Of a DNA stretch of 64,000 nucleotides, positions 11,919 through 23,633 are shown in pieces. The translations under genes and the position numbers were made by a program. The stretch is from Istiophorus platypterus (Eukaryota > Chordata > Actinopteri > Istiophoriformes > Istiophoridae), in contig CM029124.1 of assembly GCA_016859345.1 (NCBI GenBank), forward strand, positions 9,126,501 through 9,190,500, given 5' to 3'. The notes below the pieces were generated by a model. It made no database searches. It saw nothing but the letters and a program-made list of their open reading frames with translations, and was not told the DNA's origin. Position 1 is the stretch's first letter. Every line of letters begins with the position of its first letter.

Positions 11919-13850
11919 AGGACATGAATTTGGATGATTGTTAACAGAGAATTGAAAGATATAACACAGGAAAAGGAAAAGGAAGAAGCATCCATGTATT
12001 TGTTTCTGTGGAGTTTCTTTACTTAGAGATCCTTAATGTGTTCCTCTGCTGGTATGACAAACGCAGCAATCCTATGTGGTGGTCTTCAGGTGTGTGTTTT
12101 TGTCGGTGCATCCATTTAGCAAAGCTGTGTGTTTGCATTAAGGTTTGTATAAGGTGAGGTCCAGAAATGAAACCTTTCCCTCTGTCCTTGAAGAACCTTG
12201 TATGACTGAGAGACAATGAACTAAGTGGAAATTATAGAAAAGGGCTTTAAAATGCATTGCAGGAGAATTATTGAAGTGCAATTGACACAAGGGGAAAGGA
12301 TATCTTTGTAACAGGGTTGGGATTCACATTTCTTATAATTTCTCTCTGTGGGTAGCTAGATCTATAATGTGCGGAGTGGTTTTAGATTTCAAACAAAACT
12401 ATGTATCTGTAATACATCAGTGAAAGCCAAGACAAAAACGATTATGCGTTCATGGGCCTCTACATTGTACTGATTTGACCTGCCATCCTCTTGTCTGGCA
12501 TGTGTTTTTATCAGAACCTGTGTACATTGCCTTTCTACATGGATATAACTTCCCTGTGTCTGATGGAGTATAAAAATGTACTTAAATTGTGTCCTTACTT
12601 TTTCGTCAACAGAGACATGTTATTTTTGTGATATTCATTTTTGGTTTTCTAGATATTCCTGAGATTTTGAGCCAGTCTGATAATGACTCTTCTGATGAAC
12701 TGAGTTGTGAATATTTTGTGTGGCACCACAGTCAGTCAACTGCTGTTGTGTTCAATGTGATTATTGTGGTTTTATGGTGGAGACAATAAGTACATTAATT
12801 GTGTTTTATGTACTTGCAGTTTTCTGTTAGTATTGATTATTGATTATACAATGACAATATTCGGTTTGTGTACATTTGGATGTTTCTGACTTGATACACA
12901 ATGATTGATTGCACACACAAAGATGTCCATTATAAAGATGTGTGTTTTGATTTTACACTATATTTGAAATTTCTACAAACTGAAACATTAAAGAAACTCT
13001 TTGTAAAAGGCCACCCATATTTGATATAGTAGAGCAATGGCAGCCTCTAGTGGCTTGAGAAAGACCTGTTGTCCAGGCACAGTGCCTGGAGAGCTGCACA
13101 GTTATGCACACTTTAAGCTGTTTGGTTTCATGAATTAGCTTATAGTTATTAAATTGAGATTTAAAGTACCTATTTGGCATGTAAAAAGAATCACCGTAGT
13201 CATTGAAGGTATAGTATCTAACTTCCTGTCATTATCTCTTTTTTCCAAATTTCAAAAGAGTGAAATATTTTCTTTTTTTAAAAATATAAGACTTTAAAAT
13301 TAAGACTTAGAGCAATTGATTTGTAAATAGAACCTATTCCTGTCTTGGTCTACAGTACATCAGGTTTTTCATACCAACAAAAGTCAACATAAAGATGCCA
13401 GCTAATGCAAGGATTTGTTTAAATTTTTAATTGTTATGCACATTATGTTATTCATATTTTAAGTAGGTGTTTTACATTGTTGCTGCACCCAAATCTTTCA
13501 CAATTAATTTTGTGCAAAAGGTATTGGAGGCAAAGGATAAGCTGTATCATGACAAATGGCATACTGAAGAATGAGTAGATTGAATTATGTGGGATACAGT
13601 GGTTGGATATAGTATGACAAAATATATGTTAAAATATCCCATGCCTGTCAACAGTGGAAACTTTGTCTGCTTTCAACACAATGTGCTCCAGTGTCACAAT
13701 ACACTCTTGATTAAAATATGAGATTTTTGTCCTTAAATATTGGGAATGTAAACTACAAAAATGGTGAACACAAACATTTTGTTACATTTCAAGTATGCCA
13801 ATCATACTCATATTTTAAGTCAATAAACAAACGAAAAACTTTTTGAAAGA
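11919..13850 (+). other. chrm3: Probable chrm3 3'UTR
   Basis: AT-rich sequence after the chrm3 stop with no coding signal on either strand. The best poly(A) signal, AATAAA, is at 13822-13827; an earlier ATTAAA lies near 12987. The 3' end is therefore inferred rather than shown. Confidence 0.5.
13822..13827 (+). terminator. chrm3: Candidate poly(A) signal of chrm3
   Basis: Canonical AATAAA about 1.9 kb after the stop codon, followed by T-rich and GTGTC-containing sequence (13858-13875). It is a plausible end of the transcript, but other variants upstream could be used. Confidence 0.4.
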
Positions 13851-15551
13851 AATTATCTATTTTTTGTGTCAAAAGTCATGTGATGAATGTTTTCATTCAT
13901 TTTTACCTTTATTTCCCCATATTAGATTCACACAGAATGATGAAAAAATTATGTTTTACTGCAGCCCCGGAACAGTCAGCTAGATCAGTTTAAGGTACTT
14001 CAGCAGTGGATGATGAGGGCTGGGTGAATGCTTCCATGTTTTATTATATTTTACACTGTGTAATTTTAGGTCTCTAAGGCTGTATTTGAATATGTCAACT
14101 GCTGTTATTTTGGCCTTCATTGTATTTGGAGACTTTGTTTTGAAGAAATTGCTACAAGAAATTGTTACATGCTGCCTGCAAGAGCCTCCAAAGATTTCTT
14201 TTTTTTTTTAATATAAATATGTTCGCCAAAAAAAAGACTAAATTATACATATTGAAGTCTAGACCCTGTGGTTGTTGTTCAATTGCTTGAGTCTACCAGC
14301 AGCAACTCTGATAAATATAACCTTAGTTCATAGCAAGGTCATTATAAAACCATAGAATTCATTTCCTGGCATTCAAACAGAGGGTATTGCATTATTTATT
14401 GAAATTCAAGCATATTTATGAGCCTTCATGATACCTTCATTCAAAACCAATATCAACAATCCAAACGGTTTTATTATACAATGTTCAGTGATTCTCCACT
14501 ATGCATCACCGATAGTTATGGGTTTGAGTGTCTAGTCTTTTCTCTTCAACCACTACTCCACGTACCAAGTGTCTTACAACCTGTTCCAAAAAGACGGCTT
14601 ACTGAGTTTCCTGGATACGTTTTTTTGGGCTACACCTGGAACCTGCTCACATTTGGGTAAAGACAAATGCAAAAGGTTAGATGGTTGATTTTTTTTTGTT
14701 ACTGTTTGTAATTGAATCAGAATATTCTAATAGTGTACCTACTCTGATCAAGAATCTGTTAAGATTAACATTACAGACATTTATGGTAATTGGCTTTTGT
14801 TAGGAGGACACAGCTGAAACTCATTTGTTGATTGGAGGGATGCATTTAAAAGTGGCACCAGGGTGCGCCCGACCAAAAGCAGAAAATACTGATACACTAA
14901 ATACTACATGTGGGGGTGGAGTCGTTTGTCTAATTTTCTTGTTATGTATTACCCTCATTGTCTGACACTACAGTGACATTAGCTCGCGGTGACTGATTTT
15001 AACCAGAAACTGAATAAACACAAGAGTGGTCTTTGACTGTTGCACAGTTCTGCATGTTCCAATGATGAAGTTAGTGAGGGGAGCGTCAGGCAGTGCTAAT
15101 GGGAGATGGCCAAGCAGACCAGACATGTGATGAGGAAAATATCAACTTCATGTGACCCATGGCTAAGAAGCATCTCATAGGCGAAGACAAACGCCCATTT
15201 GTGTTGTTTTCCCCAGTCAATGCTGAACTGCTGAGGAGGATCCACCATTCAGGCAAGTGGAGTCATTTATGATAGAAAGTTTTAAGAACAATACAAGAAT
15301 CTTTTTTTTTTTTTACTGTTTCTTCTCTGATATGTCTTCAAATTTGAACACATTTGTCCCATGCTGCAAGGTGATTACATAACGTGTTGGTTTTATTAAG
15401 AACGGATGACATGTTCTTAAGTACTCAAAAGGAGGAAACTTTAATCACTTACGAGACAAAAACAAACTAAAGTTTTAGCTGTTAATTTATGATAGTTTTT
15501 TTTTCTTTTCATTAGGATCCTTATTTCAGGATTGCATGTCATTTTTCTATT

Positions 15552-15597
<46 letters not shown>

Positions 15598-16694
15598 TGT
15601 GCATCTGTAATTTGTTTAAAAGAACTGAAATTGCATTATTATTTTAAACCACTTTATTTTTTGTCCAGATTAGAAAAGGGTAGCAATGATTATAATTAGT
15701 GTTAGAAGCCTTGACTTTGACTGTACCACACCCGTGGGCAATAATCTGTTGTCATATCGGCCTTGATACACAGTTAAATAAATGTCCACTATTAGCACTA
15801 AGAGATGGTTGTAAATTAAAAGGTTTGGCAGTAATACTATCATATGTGATTGACTGTAGATACAATATGTGCAATATAAGTGCAGATGAACAATTTGTAA
15901 CTTGTCGAAAAACATCGATTTTGTCATGAGACCAATTTTGTATGTTATGATTTTAATTTAATTTGCTATATAAATATATTGGGCCTAAAAATCATAATTA
16001 TTTTCATTCTGAAAAGTCTGACAATTGTTTTCTTGATAAATCAATTGGTAGATTTGATAGAAAATAGTAAAAATGACCATCACAATTTCCCAGAGTCCAT
16101 CTGCTTTACAAAGCCCTAAGATGATCAGTTCACTTTTCATAAAAGAGGGAGAAAGCCAGCAAATATTCACATTTAGAAAGCTGAAACTATGAAATTTTTG
16201 TGTATAAGAAAAGACAAACTTTTTAAGTGATTATCAAAATTGTTTCTGATAAATTGTGTGTAGATCAGCTTTTCCTTGGCTCAAGTAATTGATTAAATAA
16301 CTAATCATTTCATCTTTTATGTTTTTTTAAATATGTCACAATGGTAGTTTCACTTCTTTTCTTTTGCTGTTCTGTTGTTGCAGATTCAAATCAATCTTAA
16401 TCTAGGTTTTCCTGAATCAATCCAGAAATCTGTGTCTGAGAAGTTAAATCATTTATATAAGTAATGGACACGTAAATTCTAACTAAGTACAAAAGGAACA
16501 ATTGAGACAAAAAAACTTCATGATCAGTTTACACAGAAAGTGTGCACACTGCATAGCAACAAGAGGCATAAGACTTCTTATGTCAGCTCGCAGTTATCTT
16601 CAACTTTTACCTCATGACTCCATTAAGAACAGAATGCCTGTCCACTACTAAGATGAGCCAGTGTGATTTAACTTGCTCTTTCTCTTTAATTCAG
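13851..16694. other. chrm3-fmn2 intergenic DNA / upstream fmn2 sequence
   Basis: No supported coding exon; contains a (TG)n microsatellite. The right end, CTTTCTCTTTAATTCAG (16678-16694), is a good splice acceptor. This suggests that a non-coding fmn2 5' exon and promoter lie further upstream, in this stretch or beyond it, but I could not pinpoint them. Confidence 0.45.
15554..15596. repeat. (TG)n microsatellite
   Basis: About 21 uninterrupted TG units in the chrm3-fmn2 interval. Confidence 0.97.
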
Positions 16695-16719
16695 CCTGTC
16701 TAGGTCTTCTCCATTCTGG

Positions 16720-16782
16720 ATGACGCCACAGTGGTCAGGATGCAGACTATCAAGACAGTGGAGACCCAAGTGCCCTTTCTAA
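16720..16782 (+). promoter_or_regulatory. Short upstream ORF overlapping the first fmn2 ATG
   Basis: An ATG at 16720, out of frame with fmn2, opens a 20-codon frame ending in TAA at 16780-16782. It overlaps the candidate start at 16740. Its context is poor (T at -3, A at +4), so leaky scanning past it is likely. Confidence 0.35.
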
Positions 16783-18879
16783 AGGAGAGTTTCTTTACTA
16801 CCACTTTCAAAGGAAGGAGGAAGAGCAGCGTTACTGCCATCCTCCGTAAACAACAGCACTCACTCCTCAGTCAACACCAGCAACAACAGTGCATTTTAGA
16901 GGATCACCAGCAGCATCCAAAGCAATTTCTTCCCCCGTCAGTCGGAAATGGACAGGGGCAGTACACTCCGGAGCATCACCAGCTTGCTCGCTCAACCAGC
17001 AGCCCGTTATGCAAGACAGCTGAGCATACAGGAGCAGATGGAGATAGAGAGGAGGGGCAAAAAGAGAGGAAGGATCAGAGAGTGAGAGAGGCTGTGCAGG
17101 GGAGGGAGGGAGAGCGAGCAGTGAGTGGCTGCGAGCCCGCGGCTGTCAGTGCCAGTCTCCTCCTCCTTTCATCATCAGCATCAGTGGCGCTGGGGGAGGC
17201 AGCATCATCCTCACAGCTGCCTTCAACTGTGGTGGGCAGACAGCAGGGATTAGGCAGCTCTCAAAGGGCACTGACCAACAGAGGACCAGCATCAGTAGCA
17301 GCTCAGGCGACCCAGCATGCCCAGCCCCGACCTCAGCAGCATGGCCTGTTAGCCAGGGGTGTCCGCCTGCTCAGGAACATGGGGAACCAGGAGACTAAGC
17401 ATAAAAAAGGAGGAGGAAGTGGTGGAGCAGCAGGGGATGTCTACTGTGACGGTGATGCCGACGAGAGGGAAGTGGACAAAAAATCTAAAAAGTCCCACGG
17501 CAAGATAAGTAAAGGAGGAGGAGAACATAGTGGTAAGAAGAAATCCAAGTCAGAGTCAAAGGGTTCTGTGTTTTCCAGCATGAAGATCAGGAAGAGTTTA
17601 TCCAAGGTGAAAGGGTTGGCTAAGGATGACATGATAGAAGATGGGAAGTCAGCACACTTCGGCAAAGCAGGGCTCAATCCGGGTGCAGAGGCAAGCCTGT
17701 CAGCTGATGAGATGGGGATACCGTCAGATATCGAGGGGGATCTAAGGTATTTGTCCATGGAGGGTCACCAACCTATGGTGGATGAGACTGGCCGGAAGAC
17801 TAGTTCGGCATCAGATGCTGACCTCTACAGTTTTCACTCAGCAGAAGCTGAAAATGAAGACCTGCTGTCTAATATCCAGCAGGCAATAAGATGTGTGGCC
17901 AGTGACAGGGAACTGGAAATGGTAACTGGCCAGATACCTGAAGAGGGGAACAAAGCCGTTAAAAAGGTAATCACTGAGCTTAATAAATTAGACAATGAAA
18001 GCTGTGGTATACCCATATCAAGAAATTCATCTGGTCCAGGGTCTCAGAGTGAGAGCGGTCCACCATCTTCAACTGCAGACACAGAGAGAAGCAGTGGCAG
18101 CCTTATCCTGAAAACTAATAGCACATATAGCTTCCCTGACACTACAGCCACCACCACTTCGTATGAGAGTGCTGAGGAGCCCCAGGAAGACCTGGACAGC
18201 CCAGTACCTCACCCGCAGCAGTGTCAAGGTATCCAGGGTGCACAGAGCAAAAACACACGCATGCCATGTGTTCGTTTGGATCCCATGGTGGCAGGGGCAC
18301 TGCCAATAGGGGCTCACAAAAGTGTCAGCAGTATGGACCTGTCTATGGAGAGGGAGGAGGAGGATGAAACCAGGAGACAGTACTTCCTGTCCCTGCAAAG
18401 GAGGAAGAGTAGTATGTCTATTAGCCAGTTAACAACAGACAGTCCCGCTGCTTCTCAACCTGGACGGACGTCCTCCAGCTCCTCCTCCACTGTCAAACTC
18501 TACCCTCCAGTCCACCCCTCCTATGTTAAGACCACCACCAGGCAGCTCACCTCTCCGATTGGCTCCCCTATTACCAGCCCCAATGTGCCCAGGAAAACAG
18601 ATGAAGATCTTGCCTCAGTGGAATCCAGCAGTGCCCAGGGATTTAGGAAGCGCAAGCAGAGGTCCTCCTCCATTGGTGGGCCTCTTGATGTGTTTGCAGA
18701 CTGGTCCCCAGAGCTGGATGAGCAAAGAGAAAGGCGGGAACTTGGGGCCAGATATCCAGAGCAGGAGACATCAGAGAAGAGTCACTTAGGTGGGAATTAC
18801 TGGACACTGGGCTCCAGGAGAGCACATTATGGAAGGCAGACCTCCACTACTACAGTACCCTACCTAGATATCTTCTCTG
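16740..18879 (+). CDS. fmn2: fmn2 coding exon 1 (N-terminal region)
   Basis: Large 5' exon after the splice acceptor at 16694. The frame is closed upstream by TAG at 16701. The first in-frame ATG is 16740 (A at -3). The next in-frame ATG, 17379, encodes MGNQETKHKK, matching the vertebrate FMN2 N-terminus; it has an optimal Kozak context (A at -3, G at +4) and a likely N-myristoylation signal (G2, T6, basic residues following). Conserved blocks include KKSKSESKGSVFSSMKIRKS, the DLYSFHSAEAENEDLLSNIQ motif, YVKTTTRQLTSP and a C-terminal LDIFSG that continues into exon 2 (phase 1). A second donor (CAG/GTAACT) 20 nt downstream would shift the frame. Confidence 0.93.
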
Positions 18880-21800
18880 GTGAGTCACACGTGAAACAGG
18901 TAACTTAACTGTTGCCACACATAAAGCTCAGTCAGGACAGGTATCAAGGACTTTTAATTTAATGGACTTTTGGTATGGAATCTTCAGTAATTAGTGCCTG
19001 ATTATGTAAAATAATCCCATAATCCATTAGCAATACCATACCTTTCTCAGAGGAAGTAGAGAAGAAAGGATTAAAAAATAAACAATCTTCCAGACTTAAG
19101 ACCTCTGGTGGGTTAATGTCACAGCCCTAATATACAGAACAAAAGTACATTAATATACTGTCAGGTAAAGTGCGTATTATTCCTTATTATTTGCATTAAT
19201 TTATTATCAATATTTTTGGGGGGCATTTTTATTTCTTTATTAGATAGCAAATGTGGATATAGACAGGAAACACTTGGCGAGAGAGTAGAGGGTAACACTC
19301 CAGTCAGACAGTTGTTGATCCAGGTGCTCTCATTTGTGCCCATGTGTTATGCGCCCTCACCCATTTCCATTAACTCAGATATAGATCAGACCTAAAGAAT
19401 AAGAATGGTGATATAACATAATTTTCTGATTGTCATCAAATCCTATAATAATTCCAAAACCAGCAGTGCTTTCGGCCCTCTCTGGACATTATGAATGTTC
19501 CATTCATTATGAATGTTCCATTTGTAATGTGTTTTTTCATAGTGTTTTGACAACTATGGAAATATATGGCTTGAAGGAGTGACCCATACTGGGCTTTAGT
19601 TAATTCATGCCATATTAAGATAGTGGGAACAATAGATTATTTGTTTCGATCTTTTCATTGGATTTGTTAACAATGAGAGAAATATAGAATATCACCAAAC
19701 TTGCCCTTTAATGTCGTAGACTATCATTCATTTCATTGACTCCTCAGCTCTAACAAAAGCAAACTTTTCTGACCAAGCAGGAGAAAACAAAGAATCCTTC
19801 TCTTAAAATATTTTAGATGCTGTATTTTATCTTTTATACCTATTGTTGCTGGGAAACCCCAATGAGCCGGATGGGACTCGAATTAGTTCTGCTCCAAGCC
19901 CCATCCTCATTTCAGATTATGCAATGGTATTGTGAAATGATTATGATGTGTACTGATTTAAATTCTAATGACTTACAAATTATCACATTATACAAACTGT
20001 CACACTGGGAATACTTAAGTTATTATTTAAAAGCTCAATAGCTCATGAGAACCATTATGAATCAGTGGGGGTTCTTCATTGAGAAGTGTTTTCAGAACAA
20101 ATTCTGCCTTCTAATAAAACAATGCCACCCCGTTGTCCTTTCTGTTGTGGTGCCTTTCAAAAGCTCAGCTGCTCTCCACTGTCTGAAACTGTGCTCATAA
20201 TTATGAGGACTGAATGACAACACTACCACCCACCCACGGCGATGCCGTCCTCTGAATCTACTGGCCTAGACAAAAAAACACACACACACACATAGTGCTG
20301 ACTTGTGGAGGCTAAACCCAAGTGACAGTTTATCCGCATGACAAAAATAAATTGTGATATCAGATCTGTTCGCATTTCGTCAGGTAAAGTCACAATGGAG
20401 ATAGATTGCAGATCACAAACCCCCATTAACGTCAACATTTGGGCTCACTGGCATTTCATATTTGTAGGATATATGCTGTTGTGTTTTGTTTTTTTTTATT
20501 CGCAAAGACTCTGGATATGTCACCACTCCATCATTCACTGATTCAGCCCTTCATGTGATGCCGAGACCAAGAGGAAAGACGGGCAATAGAAAAAAAAAAA
20601 GCTGAAGACACTTTCCCTTGATAACACGAGTTTTGGATTTAAGCGCTTGAACCTGAAATGATTCGACTCTGGATTTGAATCTTATGTAAAACTATTCTCA
20701 CACATTTCATGAAATGCAATCCATTTGGACAGCATTAGCTTTCATTATTGTTTGTCAAATATAACTCCAAAGTCCTCAAATGAATGTCCACAGGTCAATG
20801 AGTCATGGGACTCTGTGAATTGATTTAGTACTATCCTTTGAATCACATGATTAAAAAAAAATATGAAACTACTCTAACAACATTACCAATGAACTGCACA
20901 GTGTGACAGAGTTGGTCTCTCTGAAGTAATAGAGCTGTGTTTTCTTTCATGCTCCACATCCTTTGTTGATTTCAGTAACTTTTTCCAGCCCCCATTGATT
21001 ACTTCTGCTCCTGCCATCAAGAAACCAGAATCTTCTTTATCTGGGATCCAGAACTGCTCTGGGATTTTGAGAATTAGGACTAATTTATATATTATTTCTC
21101 CTTGTTCAAACTCACTTCTCTTTCTTACACTGGTTCCGTGACAAAAAGTCTTTTATGTTTGCATGCATGCTTATTATGATGGAGAGTATCAGTCTTTATT
21201 ATGTTCAAATACAGAAAAAACCCTACAACTACACCACAAGGTTAAGCCATGTGTGCTTTCTCTTTCACAGCCAAAACACATTTTTCAGTCACATTAAGTT
21301 CATCCATCACAGTTAAAAAATAAAAAAAAGTTAAAAACTAGGATTGATTATATTAATTTACTATGTGGTAAATTTCATCTTGAATATCATTTAGCATTTG
21401 TTAATTCTTTGTGCTGCACAATTAACACCATCTTTCTTGTCACCCAAGAAAGAATGTAAATGGTGCAAACTGAGTTAGGTGTTTAATTATCACATCTGAA
21501 ACTGAGACCTCTCTTTTCAACTCTTTGGTAAGATATTTAAAAATAAGTAGTGTAGAAATATTAGAATCCAGACTCTGGATTAATTTATCTGAGCATCCTT
21601 CTCTTCATAGATAATGGATTTTTGTATTCTCCAGGCCAGTTTTCATTCTTGCACTTCCACCTCTCTTCTGTTCTCAGGTCGCACTCTGTTGGACAGGCTG
21701 TGTATGCACCATGGAAGTGGGTCCACAGAAGAGGAGGCAAAGGAAATGTGTCAACGAATGTTGGTCCAGGGTGTGCTGCACCCTTTCAGTGGTGGCTCTG

Positions 21801-23595
21801 CGGAGGGCCATGGTGACGGCATGGCCTCAGCAGTCTTTAATGTAAGACCTTTCTCTTCACTGTCTTTCGTCACTGTTGTTTTACAAAAATGTCCCAAGCT
21901 TTCTCTTACAGTCAAATATAGGATAAAGGAGCAGGTAGGTGACATTTTCAGATGGCTTTGATGTTTATCTTAAATTTACTGTAACTTTAACTTAGGAAGT
22001 TGTAATGTATCTTGTCAGTAGTTGTACCAAGGGCTTGAGAACACTTACATTTTTGTCATATTACCCTTTCACAACAATTAATTGCCTGAAGATAGTATAA
22101 CACTGGCTGGTATGCAAAAGAGAGCATGTGCCTATCAGATGAACCACTCAAAGAATACAGTCGTCATTAACATATATGTATTATAGAGTTGTGCAAAGCT
22201 TATCCGATGTGTGTCCCCATATATATTGCGATGTTACTGTGATTCATCCCAAAGATATTTCATTATCTGAGGAGCAGTGGTGCATGTAGTCAGGGTGACC
22301 ATGTGAAAGATGATTTCATAAATCTTTAATTCTTCATTCCAGTAATGCTTTGCTCAGAAGTAATCTCATGTCATCATATTGCCTTTCACAGTCCCCCCCC
22401 AGGCCACTGTTAAAACCATTTCTGTCAAGTTCCCCTTTCTTGCTGGGTCCATATAACTGAACTTCATGTTGGTATACTGGTGGTTTGATTTAAGGAATTA
22501 TAGCCATGGAAAAATTATGCACAAATTCTTTTGCCACAAAGTTGCTAGAACTACACCACTTGCAGTGTGTGTGTAAGTGTAACCCCGTTTCACATAAAAT
22601 GTGTGTGTGCAGGTCTTTGTCTCATAAATGTAAGGAACATGTTGTTTCATTTCCTGTGTTGTTATTAATCTCTCTAGCAGTGTGGCTGTACAGACGTCAG
22701 TGCTGGTTGGAACAGCACTTTTGTCTAGACTGAAATATCTCAACAACTGTTTGAGGGTATGAAATATTATACAGACATTCATGACCCCCAGAGGATGAAT
22801 TCTTCTAACCTTGGTGATTTCCCCTGACTTTTCCTCTTGCATCAGCAGGAAGTTGACGTGTGGTTTTGAGTGAAATGTCTCAATAAGTATGGATGGATTT
22901 CCATGAATGTTTGTACACGCATTCATGTTCCCCCGAGGGCTAAATGTACTCATTTTGTGATCCCCTTGACTTTTTATCTAGAGCCATCGAAATTTACACA
23001 TGTCCAATACTGTGGTTTATATCCAGATACCTGTGAAACTAATGGCATTCCCATAATGTGCTAATTAGCAAATTTTAGCATGATAACACACTAGATTAAG
23101 CTTGCTGCTCTTTGTATTTGTCTCAAAGTACTGCTGCTAGTTTGGCTGTAGGTCTTGTTATTTGGTCTCTTGACTACCAAGGAATGTCAACAGATTAGTG
23201 CTGGTCTCTAGCTGCTCAATATACCTCCTTCACAGATGTACAAATTCATGGACATATACTAAACCTGCTCATATGCATACATAAACACAGACAACCAAAC
23301 GCATACAGACAAAAGCAAGATTACATGCATGCTATAAAGCTGTTATGCTCACATAATTATAAACCTCTTAAATTCAGTCACATTCTGCTTGTGTAGTGTT
23401 CACTCAGAATAGGCCTCAAATGCAGAGCCCTTTCTTTTTATGCACAACTCTGTCAATGATCCACAACTGCATGAGTATGTTAAAGACACATGTGCATTCA
23501 TATATACAAAAGGACAGCCCGAGACACCCATACATGTTCAGACATTTCCACGCTTGGCTGGATTAATCACCGTCCCTCTGACACTCACTTAGTCA

Positions 23596-23633
<38 letters not shown>

